Shown here in pieces: positions 34,622 to 42,571 of a DNA stretch of 64,000 nt. This DNA is from Rhodococcus_G sp042754225 (GTDB lineage: Bacteria; Actinomycetota; Actinomycetes; Mycobacteriales; Mycobacteriaceae), in contig NZ_JBHZAH010000009.1 of the NCBI RefSeq assembly GCF_042754225.1, forward strand, positions 1-64,000. The letters are read 5' to 3'. A program made the position numbers and the translations under genes. A model generated the notes under the pieces. That model did not search any database. It had not been told where the DNA came from and saw only the letters and a program-made list of their open reading frames with translations. Every line of letters begins with the position of its first letter. Within the stretch, counting starts at the first letter, position 1.

Positions 34622-35697
34622 GACAGATCCTCTTCGCGGGAGGCATCGCGCTGGCGGTCTCCATCCTGCTCACCCCGGTCCTGATCAAGCTGTTCTCCCG
34701 TCAGGGCTTCGGCCAGGAGATCCGAGTCGAGGGCCCGGCCAGTCACCAGGCCAAGCGGGGCACCCCGACGATGGGCGGCGTCGCGATCATCGCGGGCATC
34801 TGGGCCGGCTACTGGGGCTCGCACCTGGTCGGCATCGGGTACGACGCCGACGGCCCGCGCGCCTCCACGCTGCTGGTGCTCGGCCTGACCACGGTGCTCG
34901 GCGGTGTCGGTTTCCTCGACGACTTCATCAAGATCCGCAAGCAGCGCAACCTGGGGCTGAACAAGACCGCCAAGCTGGTCGGCCAGCTCGTCGCGGCGGT
35001 GCTGTTCGGCATCCTCGCCCTGCAGTTCCGGGGCGCAACCGGTCTGACGCCGGGCAGCACGCACCTGTCGTACGTGCGTGACATCACCACCGTCACCATG
35101 GGCTCGGTCGTGTTCATCCTGTTCGTGTACCTGCTGGTCAGCGCGTGGTCGAACGCGGTGAACCTGACCGACGGCCTCGACGGCCTCGCCGCCGGGTCGA
35201 TGACGCTGGTGCTCGGCGCCTACACCGTCATCACGTTCTGGCAGTACCGCAATGCCTGCGAGACCAACCCCGGCAAGGGCTGCTACGACGTGCGCGACCC
35301 GCTCGACCTCGCGCTGATCTGTGCCGCCGCGGCCGGCGCGTGCATCGGCTTCCTGTGGTGGAATGCGGCGCCCGCGAAGATCTTCATGGGCGACACCGGC
35401 TCGCTCGCGCTCGGAGGTCTGCTCGCCGGACTGTCCATCACCACCCGCACCGAGCTGCTGATGGTCGTCGTCGGCGCACTGTTCGTCGCCGAAGCGGCGT
35501 CGGTGGTCGTGCAGGTCGCGGTCTTCCGTTCCAGCCGCAGACGCGTGTTCCGGATGGCACCGTTCCACCACCACTTCGAACTCGGTGGCTGGGCGGAAAC
35601 CACGGTGATCATCAGGTTCTGGCTACTCGCGGCCATCGCGTCGGCGGTCGGCCTCGCGCTGTTCTACAGCGAGTACCTCGCCGTCGTCGGGAACTAG
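34618..35697 (+). CDS. mraY: Phospho-MurNAc-pentapeptide transferase MraY
   Basis: A 359-residue polytopic enzyme with ten spans that makes lipid I from UDP-MurNAc-pentapeptide and undecaprenyl (here decaprenyl) phosphate. Conserved loops are H-Q-A-K-R-G-T-P-T-M-G-G, F-L-D-D-F-I-K, N-L-T-D-G-L-D-G-L-A, G-D-T-G-S-L-A-L-G-G and M-A-P-F-H-H-H-F-E, holding the Asp and His active-site residues. GTG 34618 overlaps the murF stop by 4 bp. Confidence 0.97.
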   Translation: MRQILFAGGIALAVSILLTPVLIKLFSRQGFGQEIRVEGPASHQAKRGTPTMGGVAIIAGIWAGYWGSHLVGIGYDADGPRASTLLVLGLTTVLGGVGFLDDFIKIRKQRNLGLNKTAKLVGQLVAAVLFGILALQFRGATGLTPGSTHLSYVRDITTVTMGSVVFILFVYLLVSAWSNAVNLTDGLDGLAAGSMTLVLGAYTVITFWQYRNACETNPGKGCYDVRDPLDLALICAAAAGACIGFLWWNAAPAKIFMGDTGSLALGGLLAGLSITTRTELLMVVVGALFVAEAASVVVQVAVFRSSRRRVFRMAPFHHHFELGGWAETTVIIRFWLLAAIASAVGLALFYSEYLAVVGN

Positions 35698-35701
35698 CCC
35701 G

Positions 35702-37213
35702 GTGGCACTCCAGGATTCGACGCCGTCCCTGCCCGCCGACCTGAGTCGTCTCGCCGGGCGTGGCGTCCTGGTCGCCGGTGCGCGGGTGTCCGGGCTGGCC
35801 CTGATCGCGCCGCTGCGGGACCTCGGCGCCGAGGTCGTCCTCGTGGACGGCGACGCGAGCCTGCTCGACGCGGCCGCGAGCGACCACGGGGTCGAGGTGT
35901 GCACGCCGGAGCAGGCGATCGCCGACATCTCCCGTTTCGCGCTGGTGGTCACCAGCCCGGGCTGGCGGCCCGACGCCCCGGTGCTCGCCGCCGCGGCGGC
36001 CGCGACTGTGCCGGTCTGGGGTGACGTCGAGTTCGCCTGGCGACTCGACCGCGCCGAGGTCTACGGACCCGCCCGCCGGTGGCTGGTGGTGACCGGGACC
36101 AACGGCAAGACGACCACCACCTCGATGCTCGAATCGATCGTGCGGGCCGCCGCAATCCCGTCGGTGGCCTGCGGAAACATCGGCCTGCCGATCACCGACG
36201 CGCTGCGCGCCGGGAGCGGCGAGGACGAGTCGCCCCGCAACGAGGTGCTGGCCGTCGAGCTGTCGAGCTTCCAGCTGCACTGGGCGCCGTCGGTGCACCC
36301 GGCCGCGGGCGCGGTGCTCAACATCGCCGAGGACCACCTGGACTGGCACGGCGGCATGCAGGGCTACATCGACGCCAAGGCGCAGGCGCTGACCGGGGAC
36401 GTGGCCGTGCTCGGTCTGGACGACCCGGTCGCGGCATCCCTGGGTGACCGTGGCGGCGCACAGCGCACCGTCGGGTTCCGGCTCGGCGTCCCGACGGCAG
36501 GCGAACTCGGCGTCGACGGCGACCGCCTCGTCGACCGGGCCTTCGCCGCCGACGAGACCCTCGCCCGCACAGAGGAGATCACCCCTCCGGGACCGGCCGG
36601 ACTGATGGACGCGCTGGCCGCGGCGGCGCTCGCCAGGTCGATCGGGGTGTCCCCGGAGGCCGTCCGCGAGGGCCTGCGCTGCTACCAGGTGGGCCCGCAC
36701 CGGGCGGCACTGGTCGCCGAGGTCGGCGGCGTCACCTACGTCGACGACTCGAAGGCCACCAACCCGCATGCTGCGCGGGTGTCGATCTTGGCGCACCCGC
36801 GCGTGGTCTGGGTGGCCGGCGGACTGCTCAAGGGCGCGAGCGTCGACGAACTGGTCGCAGAGGTCGCGGACCGACTGGTCGGGGCCGTGCTGCTGGGCCG
36901 GGATGCGACGCAGATCGCAGCGGCACTGGCCCGACACGCGCCGCAGGTCCCCGTGGTCCGCGTCGACCAGGGGCACGATGATCGGGTGACCACGACCGAT
37001 GCGCCCGACGCCGTCATGGCGCGCGCGGTCGAGTCCGCCGCCGAGATGGCCCGGCCGGGGGACACCGTGCTGCTCGCGCCTGCGGCGGCCTCGCTCGACA
37101 TGTTCGCCGACTACGGCCACCGCGGTCGCAGCTTCGCCGACGCCGTGCTGCGACTCGACGGGCCGGGTCCGGCCGGAGCGGAGCCCGCGGAGCGACCAGA
37201 GAGCGCCGGATGA
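35702..37213 (+). CDS. murD: UDP-MurNAc-L-alanine:D-glutamate ligase MurD
   Basis: A 503-residue Mur ligase that adds D-glutamate to UDP-MurNAc-L-Ala. G-T-N-G-K-T-T-T-T-S is the ATP loop (about 135-144), and V-D-D-S-K-A-T-N-P-H-A is the MurD-specific segment. GTG 35702 begins 4 bp after the mraY stop. The last 15 or so residues (P-A-G-A-E-P-A-E-R-P-E) are outside the normal fold and are encoded by a dispersed repeat that recurs in ileS. The stop overlaps ftsW. Confidence 0.95.
   Translation: MALQDSTPSLPADLSRLAGRGVLVAGARVSGLALIAPLRDLGAEVVLVDGDASLLDAAASDHGVEVCTPEQAIADISRFALVVTSPGWRPDAPVLAAAAAATVPVWGDVEFAWRLDRAEVYGPARRWLVVTGTNGKTTTTSMLESIVRAAAIPSVACGNIGLPITDALRAGSGEDESPRNEVLAVELSSFQLHWAPSVHPAAGAVLNIAEDHLDWHGGMQGYIDAKAQALTGDVAVLGLDDPVAASLGDRGGAQRTVGFRLGVPTAGELGVDGDRLVDRAFAADETLARTEEITPPGPAGLMDALAAAALARSIGVSPEAVREGLRCYQVGPHRAALVAEVGGVTYVDDSKATNPHAARVSILAHPRVVWVAGGLLKGASVDELVAEVADRLVGAVLLGRDATQIAAALARHAPQVPVVRVDQGHDDRVTTTDAPDAVMARAVESAAEMARPGDTVLLAPAAASLDMFADYGHRGRSFADAVLRLDGPGPAGAEPAERPESAG
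37172..37200 (+). repeat. Dispersed repeat family A, copy in murD
   Basis: 29 bp starting GCCGGAGCGGAGCCCGCGGA. It matches 48621-48649 in ileS at 28 of 29 positions, and 20 of its bases recur inverted at 50734-50753. Here it encodes the extreme C-terminal tail of MurD. Confidence 0.7.
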
Positions 37214-38688
37214 AGAACCCAGCGGGCCCGCGTACCCGGTTCGGTGCCTGGCTGGCCCGGCCGCTCGCCTCGTTCCATCTGATCGTCACCATTGCCACCC
37301 TGCTCACCGTGCTCGGTCTGGTGATGGTGCTGTCGGCGTCGAGCCCGGAGTCGTACGCCGACACCGGGTCGGCGTACGGACTGTTCACCCAGCAGGTGAT
37401 CTTCGCGGCGCTCGGCACGGTGCTGTTCTACGTGGCGCTCCGGTTGCCGGTGCGGGTGATGCGCACGCTCGCCCTGCCGGGGTTCGTCGTGTCGGTGGTG
37501 CTGCTGGCGCTGGTGCTGATCCCCGGTGTCGGTACCGCCTCCGGCGGCGCGCAACGCTGGTTCCAGTTCTTCGGCGTGTCCTTCCAGCCGTCGGAGCTGG
37601 CGAAGGTTGCGCTGGTGATCTGGGGTGCGCACGTGCTGGCGACCCGACGTCAGGGTGCGCCGCCGAAGGAGCTGCTGATCCCGCTGCTGCCGGGCGCCGG
37701 ACTGGCCTCGCTCCTGGTGATCCTGCAGCCGAACTACTCGACCACGGTCACGTTCGCGATCGTGGTCGGTGCCCTGCTGTGGTTCGCCGGGCTGCCGACC
37801 CGGTTGTTCGTGATCGCGGTGACGGGTGGACTGGTTGCGGCCGTCGTCCTGGCACTGTCCGCCGACTACCGGGCGGCCCGGGTGTTCGGCTTCCTCAATC
37901 CCGGCGACGACCCGCAGGGCGCCAACTACCAGAGCCGCCAGGCCAAGTTCTCGCTGGCCGACGGTGGGCTGTTCGGCCGCGGGCTGGGGCAGTCTCGCGC
38001 CAAGTGGAGTTACCTGCCCAACGCACACAACGACTTCATCTTCGCGATCATCGGCGAGGAACTGGGCTTCCTCGGATGCCTCGCGGTGATCATCCTGCTC
38101 GCGCTGTTCGTCTTCGCGGGCCTGCGTATCGCGATGCGGTCGGTCGACCCCTTCCTGCGACTGCTCACCGCGACCGCGACCACCTGGATCCTCGCGCAGT
38201 CCATGATCAACATCGGGTACGTGGTCGGCCTGCTGCCGGTGACCGGGCAGCAGCTGCCGCTGGTCTCGGCGGGCGGCACCTCGACCGCCATCACGCTGTT
38301 GATGTTCGGCATCATCGCGAACGCCGCGCGGCACGAACCCGAGGCGGTGGCGGCGCTGCACGCCGGCCAGGACGGTCGCTTCGGCAGGCTGCTGCGGCTG
38401 CCGAAGCCGGAGCAGTACTCGCCGGAGCGCGCCGAGGCGGCCCGTCGGGCCGCACAGGCCAAGGCGGCCCAGAAGCGGGCGGCCCAGCAGCGCGCCGCAC
38501 AGCAGCGGGCCGCTCAGGAACGTGCCGCGCAGCGCAGGCTCGCCGAACCGCCGCGCCGGCAGGGCCCCGCCCGCGGCCGCCCTGCCGATCCGCGGCGCGG
38601 CGATCCGCGCGGCAGGCAGGCACTACCATCGGACGAACGGACACGACGGTCGAACGACCGCGCAGGAGAGCGAGGATTTCGTAGGTGA
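37210..38688 (+). CDS. ftsW: SEDS septal peptidoglycan polymerase FtsW
   Basis: A 492-residue SEDS glycosyltransferase with ten spans that polymerises lipid II at the septum with PbpB. Landmarks are M-V-L-S-A-S-S, Q-R-W-F-Q, F-Q-P-S-E-L-A-K, the catalytic-loop sequence A-K-W-S-Y-L-P-N-A-H-N-D-F-I-F-A-I-I-G-E-E-L-G-F and S-x-G-G-T-S. After residue about 385 comes a long cytosolic tail with six Arg-Ala-Ala-Gln pentapeptide repeats, then an Arg/Pro-rich end. In mycobacteria the FtsW tail contacts FtsZ; the repeats may extend that contact. ATG 37210 and the stop overlap murD and murG. Confidence 0.95.
   Translation: MKNPAGPRTRFGAWLARPLASFHLIVTIATLLTVLGLVMVLSASSPESYADTGSAYGLFTQQVIFAALGTVLFYVALRLPVRVMRTLALPGFVVSVVLLALVLIPGVGTASGGAQRWFQFFGVSFQPSELAKVALVIWGAHVLATRRQGAPPKELLIPLLPGAGLASLLVILQPNYSTTVTFAIVVGALLWFAGLPTRLFVIAVTGGLVAAVVLALSADYRAARVFGFLNPGDDPQGANYQSRQAKFSLADGGLFGRGLGQSRAKWSYLPNAHNDFIFAIIGEELGFLGCLAVIILLALFVFAGLRIAMRSVDPFLRLLTATATTWILAQSMINIGYVVGLLPVTGQQLPLVSAGGTSTAITLLMFGIIANAARHEPEAVAALHAGQDGRFGRLLRLPKPEQYSPERAEAARRAAQAKAAQKRAAQQRAAQQRAAQERAAQRRLAEPPRRQGPARGRPADPRRGDPRGRQALPSDERTRRSNDRAGERGFRR
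38446..38535 (+). repeat. 15-bp tandem repeats encoding (R/K)AAQx units in FtsW
   Basis: Six in-frame 15-bp units encode R-A-A-Q-A, K-A-A-Q-K, R-A-A-Q-Q, R-A-A-Q-Q, R-A-A-Q-E and R-A-A-Q-R. They would form a basic helix in the cytosolic tail. Confidence 0.85.
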
Positions 38689-39845
38689 GCGGCACATCGG
38701 ACACACCACCCGTCGCGTCACCCAGCTCAGGAACACTTTCGATCGTCGTCGCAGGTGGTGGCACCGCGGGCCACATCGAGCCCGCGCTGGCCGTTGCCGA
38801 CGCGCTGCGCCGGATCGACCCGGCCGTCAGGGTGACCGCGCTCGGCACCGAGCGCGGACTCGAGACGACCCTCGTGCCCGAGCGGGGCTACCCGCTCGAA
38901 CTCGTTCCGCCGGTGCCGTTGCCGCGCAAGCCCACGATGGACCTGCTGCGCCTGCCCGGCCGGGTGCGCGCCTCGGTCCGGCGCACCCGTGAGGTGCTCG
39001 ACAGCACGGGGGCCGACGTGATCGTCGGGTTCGGCGGCTACGTGGCGCTGCCCGCGTACCTCGCCGCGGGGCGGGGAGTGCTGCGCCGGCGGCGCGCGAT
39101 TCCGGTCGTGGTGCACGAGGCCAACGCCAGCGCCGGCATCGCGAACAAGATCGGTGCGAGGGTCGCGGCCCGGGTCCTGGCGGCGGTGCCCGGTTCCGGC
39201 GTCGCGAAGTCGGCCGAGATCGTCGGCATCCCGGTTCGCGCCTCGATCACCGGACTCGACCGCGTCGCGCTGCGCGCGGAGGCCCGCGCACACTTCGGAC
39301 TGCCGGCCGACGGCCCGGTGCTGCTGGTGACCGGCGGGTCGCAGGGTGCTCGCTCGCTCAACGAGGCGATCTCCGGTGCCGCGAAAGAACTTGCCGCAGC
39401 AGGGATCTCCGTGCTGCATGCGCACGGCCCCAAGAACACCCTCGACGTGCCGCAGACCAACCCGGCGGCGCCCTACGTCGCGGTGCCGTACCTGTCCCGG
39501 ATGGACCTGGCGTACGCGGCGGCGGACGCGACCGTCTGCCGGTCGGGGGCCATGACCGTCGCGGAGGTGTCCGCGGTCGGCCTGCCTGCGATCTACGTCC
39601 CGCTGCCGCACGGCAACGGGGAACAGGAACTCAATGCCCGGCCCGTGGTCGCCGCCGGCGGCGGTGTGCTGGTCGCCGATGCCGACCTGACACCGCAATT
39701 CGTGGCGGACACCGTGATTCCGTTGCTCACGGACCCGGACCGGCTCGCCGCCATGAGCGCGGCCGCTGCCGGCGCCGGTCATCGGGACGCGGCGGACGCG
39801 GTTGCAGCGATCGTGCTCGAGGTCGCCCGGGCGTCGGGGAACTAG
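38685..39845 (+). CDS. murG: Lipid II synthase MurG
   Basis: A 386-residue GT28 enzyme that adds GlcNAc from UDP-GlcNAc to lipid I on the inner membrane face. The first G-loop is A-G-G-G-T-A-G-H-I-E-P-A-L-A, the second includes G-F-G-G-Y-V, and the third V-T-G-G-S-Q-G-A-R-S-L-N. C-R-S-G-A-M-T-V-A-E with P-L-P-H-G-N-G-E-Q-E-L-N-A is the UDP-GlcNAc site. GTG 38685 overlaps the ftsW stop. Confidence 0.96.
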   Translation: MSGTSDTPPVASPSSGTLSIVVAGGGTAGHIEPALAVADALRRIDPAVRVTALGTERGLETTLVPERGYPLELVPPVPLPRKPTMDLLRLPGRVRASVRRTREVLDSTGADVIVGFGGYVALPAYLAAGRGVLRRRRAIPVVVHEANASAGIANKIGARVAARVLAAVPGSGVAKSAEIVGIPVRASITGLDRVALRAEARAHFGLPADGPVLLVTGGSQGARSLNEAISGAAKELAAAGISVLHAHGPKNTLDVPQTNPAAPYVAVPYLSRMDLAYAAADATVCRSGAMTVAEVSAVGLPAIYVPLPHGNGEQELNARPVVAAGGGVLVADADLTPQFVADTVIPLLTDPDRLAAMSAAAAGAGHRDAADAVAAIVLEVARASGN

Positions 39846-39856
39846 AGGGGACAGCG

Positions 39857-41374
39857 ATGAACGAGACCGATCTGCCGGAGCACCTGCGACGCGTGCACAT
39901 GGTCGGCATCGGCGGTGCGGGCATGTCCGGCATCGCCCGGATCCTGCTGGCGCGGGGCGGGCAGGTGTCCGGTTCCGACGCCAAGGAGAGCCGCACGGTG
40001 CTGGCCTTGCGGGCCCGCGGCGCCCAGGTGCGCATCGGGCACGACGGCGGCGCCCTCGACCTGCTGCCCGGCGGACCGACGGTCGTGGTCACCACGCACG
40101 CCGCGATCCCGAAGGACAACCCCGAACTGGTCGCCGCCGCCGCGCGGGGCATCCCGGTGATCCTGCGTCCCGCAGTGCTCGCGTCGCTGATGCACGGTCA
40201 GCGCACGCTGCTGGTCGCGGGTACCCACGGCAAGACTTCGACCACCTCCATGCTGGTCGTCGCGCTGCAGCACTGCGGGGTCGACCCGTCGTTCGCGGTC
40301 GGCGGGGAACTCAACGAGGCGGGCACAAACGCGCACCACGGCTCCGGCGACGTCTTCGTCGCGGAGGCCGACGAGAGCGACGGCTCGCTGCTGCAGTACG
40401 ACCCGAACGTCGTGATCGTGACGAATGTCGAGGCCGACCACCTGGACTACTTCGGGACGACCGAGGCGTACGTCCAGGTGTTCGACGACTTCGCCGCACG
40501 GATTTCGGCCGGCGGGCTGCTGGTGGCCTGTCTCGACGACCCCGGTTCCGCGGCGCTGGCCGAGCGGGTCGTCGCGAGCGACCTGCCGATCCGGGTACTC
40601 GGATACGGCAGCGGCGACGTACCGGCCGACAGTGACATCGCCCGAGGCTCCGCCCGAGGTGGTGTCGAACTGGGTGCCCGACTGCTCAGCTGGGAGGCCC
40701 GCGACGTCGGCGGTGTGGCGGAGGTCCAGCTGTCCGGCGAGATCGGTTCGCGCACATTGCGACTGGCGGTCCCGGGCCGGCACATGGCACTCAACGCCCT
40801 GGGGGCGATCCTCGCCGCCCGCGACGTGGGTGCGCCCGTCGACGAGATCTTCGAGGGCATCGGCGGATTCGGCGGCGTGCACCGCCGCTTCCAGTACACC
40901 GGGCGCGAGAACGGGGTGCGGGTGTTCGACGACTACGCCCACCACCCCACGGAGGTGCGGGCGGTGCTCGGCGCCGCACGCGAGCTGGTGCGCACCGGAG
41001 GCGGCCGGGTCGTCGTGGTGTTCCAGCCACACCTGTACTCGCGGACCGCTGCGTTCGCGGAGGAGTTCGGCACCGCGCTCGACCTCGCGGACGAGGTGGT
41101 CGTGCTCGACGTCTACGGCGCCCGCGAGGAGCCGCTGCCCGGTGTGAGCGGAGCGCTTGTCGCGCAGGCGGTCTCGCGGCCGGTGCACTACCAGCCGGAC
41201 CTGTCGGTCGCGCCGCGTCAGGTGGCCTCGCTCGCGCGATCGGGCGACATCGTGATCACGATGGGGGCAGGCGACGTCACGATGCTGGGCAAGGAGATCC
41301 TCGGAGCGCTGGCCGCCTCGCCGGCGGCGGCGCGGTCGCGGGCCGGGTCGGGACGGGCCGGGGAGCCCTCGTGA
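39857..41374 (+). CDS. murC: UDP-MurNAc:L-alanine ligase MurC
   Basis: A 505-residue Mur ligase adding the first L-alanine. G-I-G-G-A-G-M-S-G-I-A-R is at about 17-28, the ATP loop G-T-H-G-K-T-S-T-T-S near 120, then E-A-D-E-S-D-G-S and D-D-Y-A-H-H-P-T-E. ATG 39857 has AGAGGGG upstream, 11 bp after murG. A short extra loop (S-D-I-A-R-G-S-A-R-G-G) is encoded by a 21-bp repeat shared with mptA. The stop overlaps ftsQ. Confidence 0.96.
   Translation: MNETDLPEHLRRVHMVGIGGAGMSGIARILLARGGQVSGSDAKESRTVLALRARGAQVRIGHDGGALDLLPGGPTVVVTTHAAIPKDNPELVAAAARGIPVILRPAVLASLMHGQRTLLVAGTHGKTSTTSMLVVALQHCGVDPSFAVGGELNEAGTNAHHGSGDVFVAEADESDGSLLQYDPNVVIVTNVEADHLDYFGTTEAYVQVFDDFAARISAGGLLVACLDDPGSAALAERVVASDLPIRVLGYGSGDVPADSDIARGSARGGVELGARLLSWEARDVGGVAEVQLSGEIGSRTLRLAVPGRHMALNALGAILAARDVGAPVDEIFEGIGGFGGVHRRFQYTGRENGVRVFDDYAHHPTEVRAVLGAARELVRTGGGRVVVVFQPHLYSRTAAFAEEFGTALDLADEVVVLDVYGAREEPLPGVSGALVAQAVSRPVHYQPDLSVAPRQVASLARSGDIVITMGAGDVTMLGKEILGALAASPAAARSRAGSGRAGEPS
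40639..40659 (+). repeat. Dispersed repeat family B, copy in murC
   Basis: 21 bp, CGCCCGAGG twice with a CTC joint. It differs by one base from 15895-15915 in mptA and encodes a surface loop. Confidence 0.6.
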
Positions 41375-42291
41375 GCGCCGACCGGCGGCCGGGACGGTCC
41401 GAGCGCGCCGGTCGGCCGGGCCGTGCGGGGGCCGAGCGGTCCGCGCGTCCCGGAACCCGGCGGCAGGCACGGCCGGACCAGACGCGGCGCGAGGATGTGC
41501 CGGACGAGTCGGGTGCGCCCGTCGGGCAGGAACCCGTCGACGGTTCGGATCGACCCCGACCGGCGGCTGCGAAGGCCGCTCCGGGGCAGAAGAAGGGCCG
41601 GCCGCGGCGCCGGCCGCAGGTCCGTCGTGGACCGCGGCGCAAACCGGTCCTGCTCGCCGCCCTCGCGGTGGTGGTTCTCGTCGGCGTCGGCATCGCGGCC
41701 TGGTTCACGCCGGTGCTGTCCGCCCGCACGATCGCCGTCGTCGGCAATGTCGGCGTCCCGAGCGACGAGGTGCTCGCCGCGCTGGCGATCCCGGTCGGAA
41801 AGCCACTGTTGCGCATCGACACCGGCGCCGCGGCCCAGCGGGTGGCCGGGATCGCGAAGGTCGACCACGCACGCGTCGAACGGGTCTACCCGTCGACCCT
41901 CCGGGTGACCGTCGTCGAGCGCACCCCCGCGGTCTTCTACGACGCCCCGGAGGGAACCCACCTGATGGACGCGTCCGGGGTGGCGTACGCCATCGAGCCG
42001 GCACCGCCCGGCGTGCCGCGGCTGAAGGCCGACCGTCCGAGCCGCGACGATCCGCGCACCGTCGATGCACTGGCGGCGCTGACCTCGCTGCCGCCGGACC
42101 TGCGCGGGCAGGTGACCGAGGTGACGGTCGGCTCGTTGGACGACATTCGACTGTCGCTCACCGACGACCGGCAGTTGATCTGGGGGAGTGCGGCCAGTTC
42201 CGCCCGCAAGGCCGCGATTGCCCCGCCGTTGCTGAGTCAGCCGGGCAAGGTTTACGACGTGTCGAGTCCGGACCTGCCGACGATTCGGTGA
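41371..42291 (+). CDS. ftsQ: Cell-division protein FtsQ
   Basis: A 306-residue bitopic divisome protein. A very Arg-rich cytosolic N terminus of about 90 residues leads to one span (about 92-112). The POTRA domain follows (A-R-T-I-A-V-V-G-N-V-G-V-P), then the FtsQ beta domain. It links early and late divisome proteins with FtsL. GTG 41371 overlaps the murC stop. The cytosolic part is long and basic, as in other mycolic-acid bacteria. Confidence 0.92.
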   Translation: MSADRRPGRSERAGRPGRAGAERSARPGTRRQARPDQTRREDVPDESGAPVGQEPVDGSDRPRPAAAKAAPGQKKGRPRRRPQVRRGPRRKPVLLAALAVVVLVGVGIAAWFTPVLSARTIAVVGNVGVPSDEVLAALAIPVGKPLLRIDTGAAAQRVAGIAKVDHARVERVYPSTLRVTVVERTPAVFYDAPEGTHLMDASGVAYAIEPAPPGVPRLKADRPSRDDPRTVDALAALTSLPPDLRGQVTEVTVGSLDDIRLSLTDDRQLIWGSAASSARKAAIAPPLLSQPGKVYDVSSPDLPTIR

Positions 42292-42395
42292 CCGCCCGCG
42301 ACAAATCGCCGCGCCCGTCGGCGCGCCTGCTGGCGGAACGTGGTCCGCGTGCATAGCGTTTCGCCTCAGTCAGCCACTTGACATAACTGTAAACC

Positions 42396-42401
42396 TATGG
42401 T
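42396..42401 (+). promoter_or_regulatory. Candidate -10 of the ftsZ promoter
   Basis: TATGGT would start RNA near 42408 and give a leader of about 165 nt that includes all the 9-bp repeats. TTGACA at 42378 is only 12 bp away and may belong to a second start. Confidence 0.35.
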
Positions 42402-42460
42402 TGAGGGTTTAGGGAATTCCCCGGCACTCGGTCGCAATGTGCACACGCGCCACGCAGATT

Positions 42461-42541
42461 GCATCAGCAACATCAGTAACCTCAGCACCACCAGTAACGT
42501 CAGTACTGCTAGCAACATCGGTACCGCTAGCACCACCCAGT
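42461..42541 (+). repeat. 9-bp tandem repeat array in the ftsZ leader
   Basis: Nine consecutive 9-bp units without gaps, for example GCATCAGCA, ACATCAGTA, ACCTCAGCA, CCACCAGTA, ACGTCAGTA. The consensus is roughly ACNTCAGYA, and the last unit is the poorest. Base composition is lower in GC than the surroundings. The array ends 30 bp before the ftsZ ATG. Confidence 0.85.
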
Positions 42542-42571
42542 GGAATTCACACACACGGAAGGCGAGAGCCC

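Larger units (their letters stand above)
42292..42571 (+). other. 280-bp ftsQ-ftsZ intergenic region
   Basis: There is no gene. It holds the ftsZ promoter region: TTGACA at 42378-42383 and a TAnnnT-type TATGGT at 42396-42401, which are too close together to be one promoter. An AACC-TAT-GGTT palindrome overlaps the second box. A 9-bp tandem repeat array (42461-42541) and a weak ribosome site (GGAAGG) before ATG 42572 follow. Confidence 0.6.

Noticed and set aside
42378..42401. TTGACA and TATGGT as a single ftsZ promoter.
   Set aside because: The 12-bp spacing is too short for a sigma-70 type promoter; they may be parts of two starts.
42461..42541. CRISPR-like array.
   Set aside because: The units are 9 bp, contiguous and degenerate, with no spacers and no cas genes.
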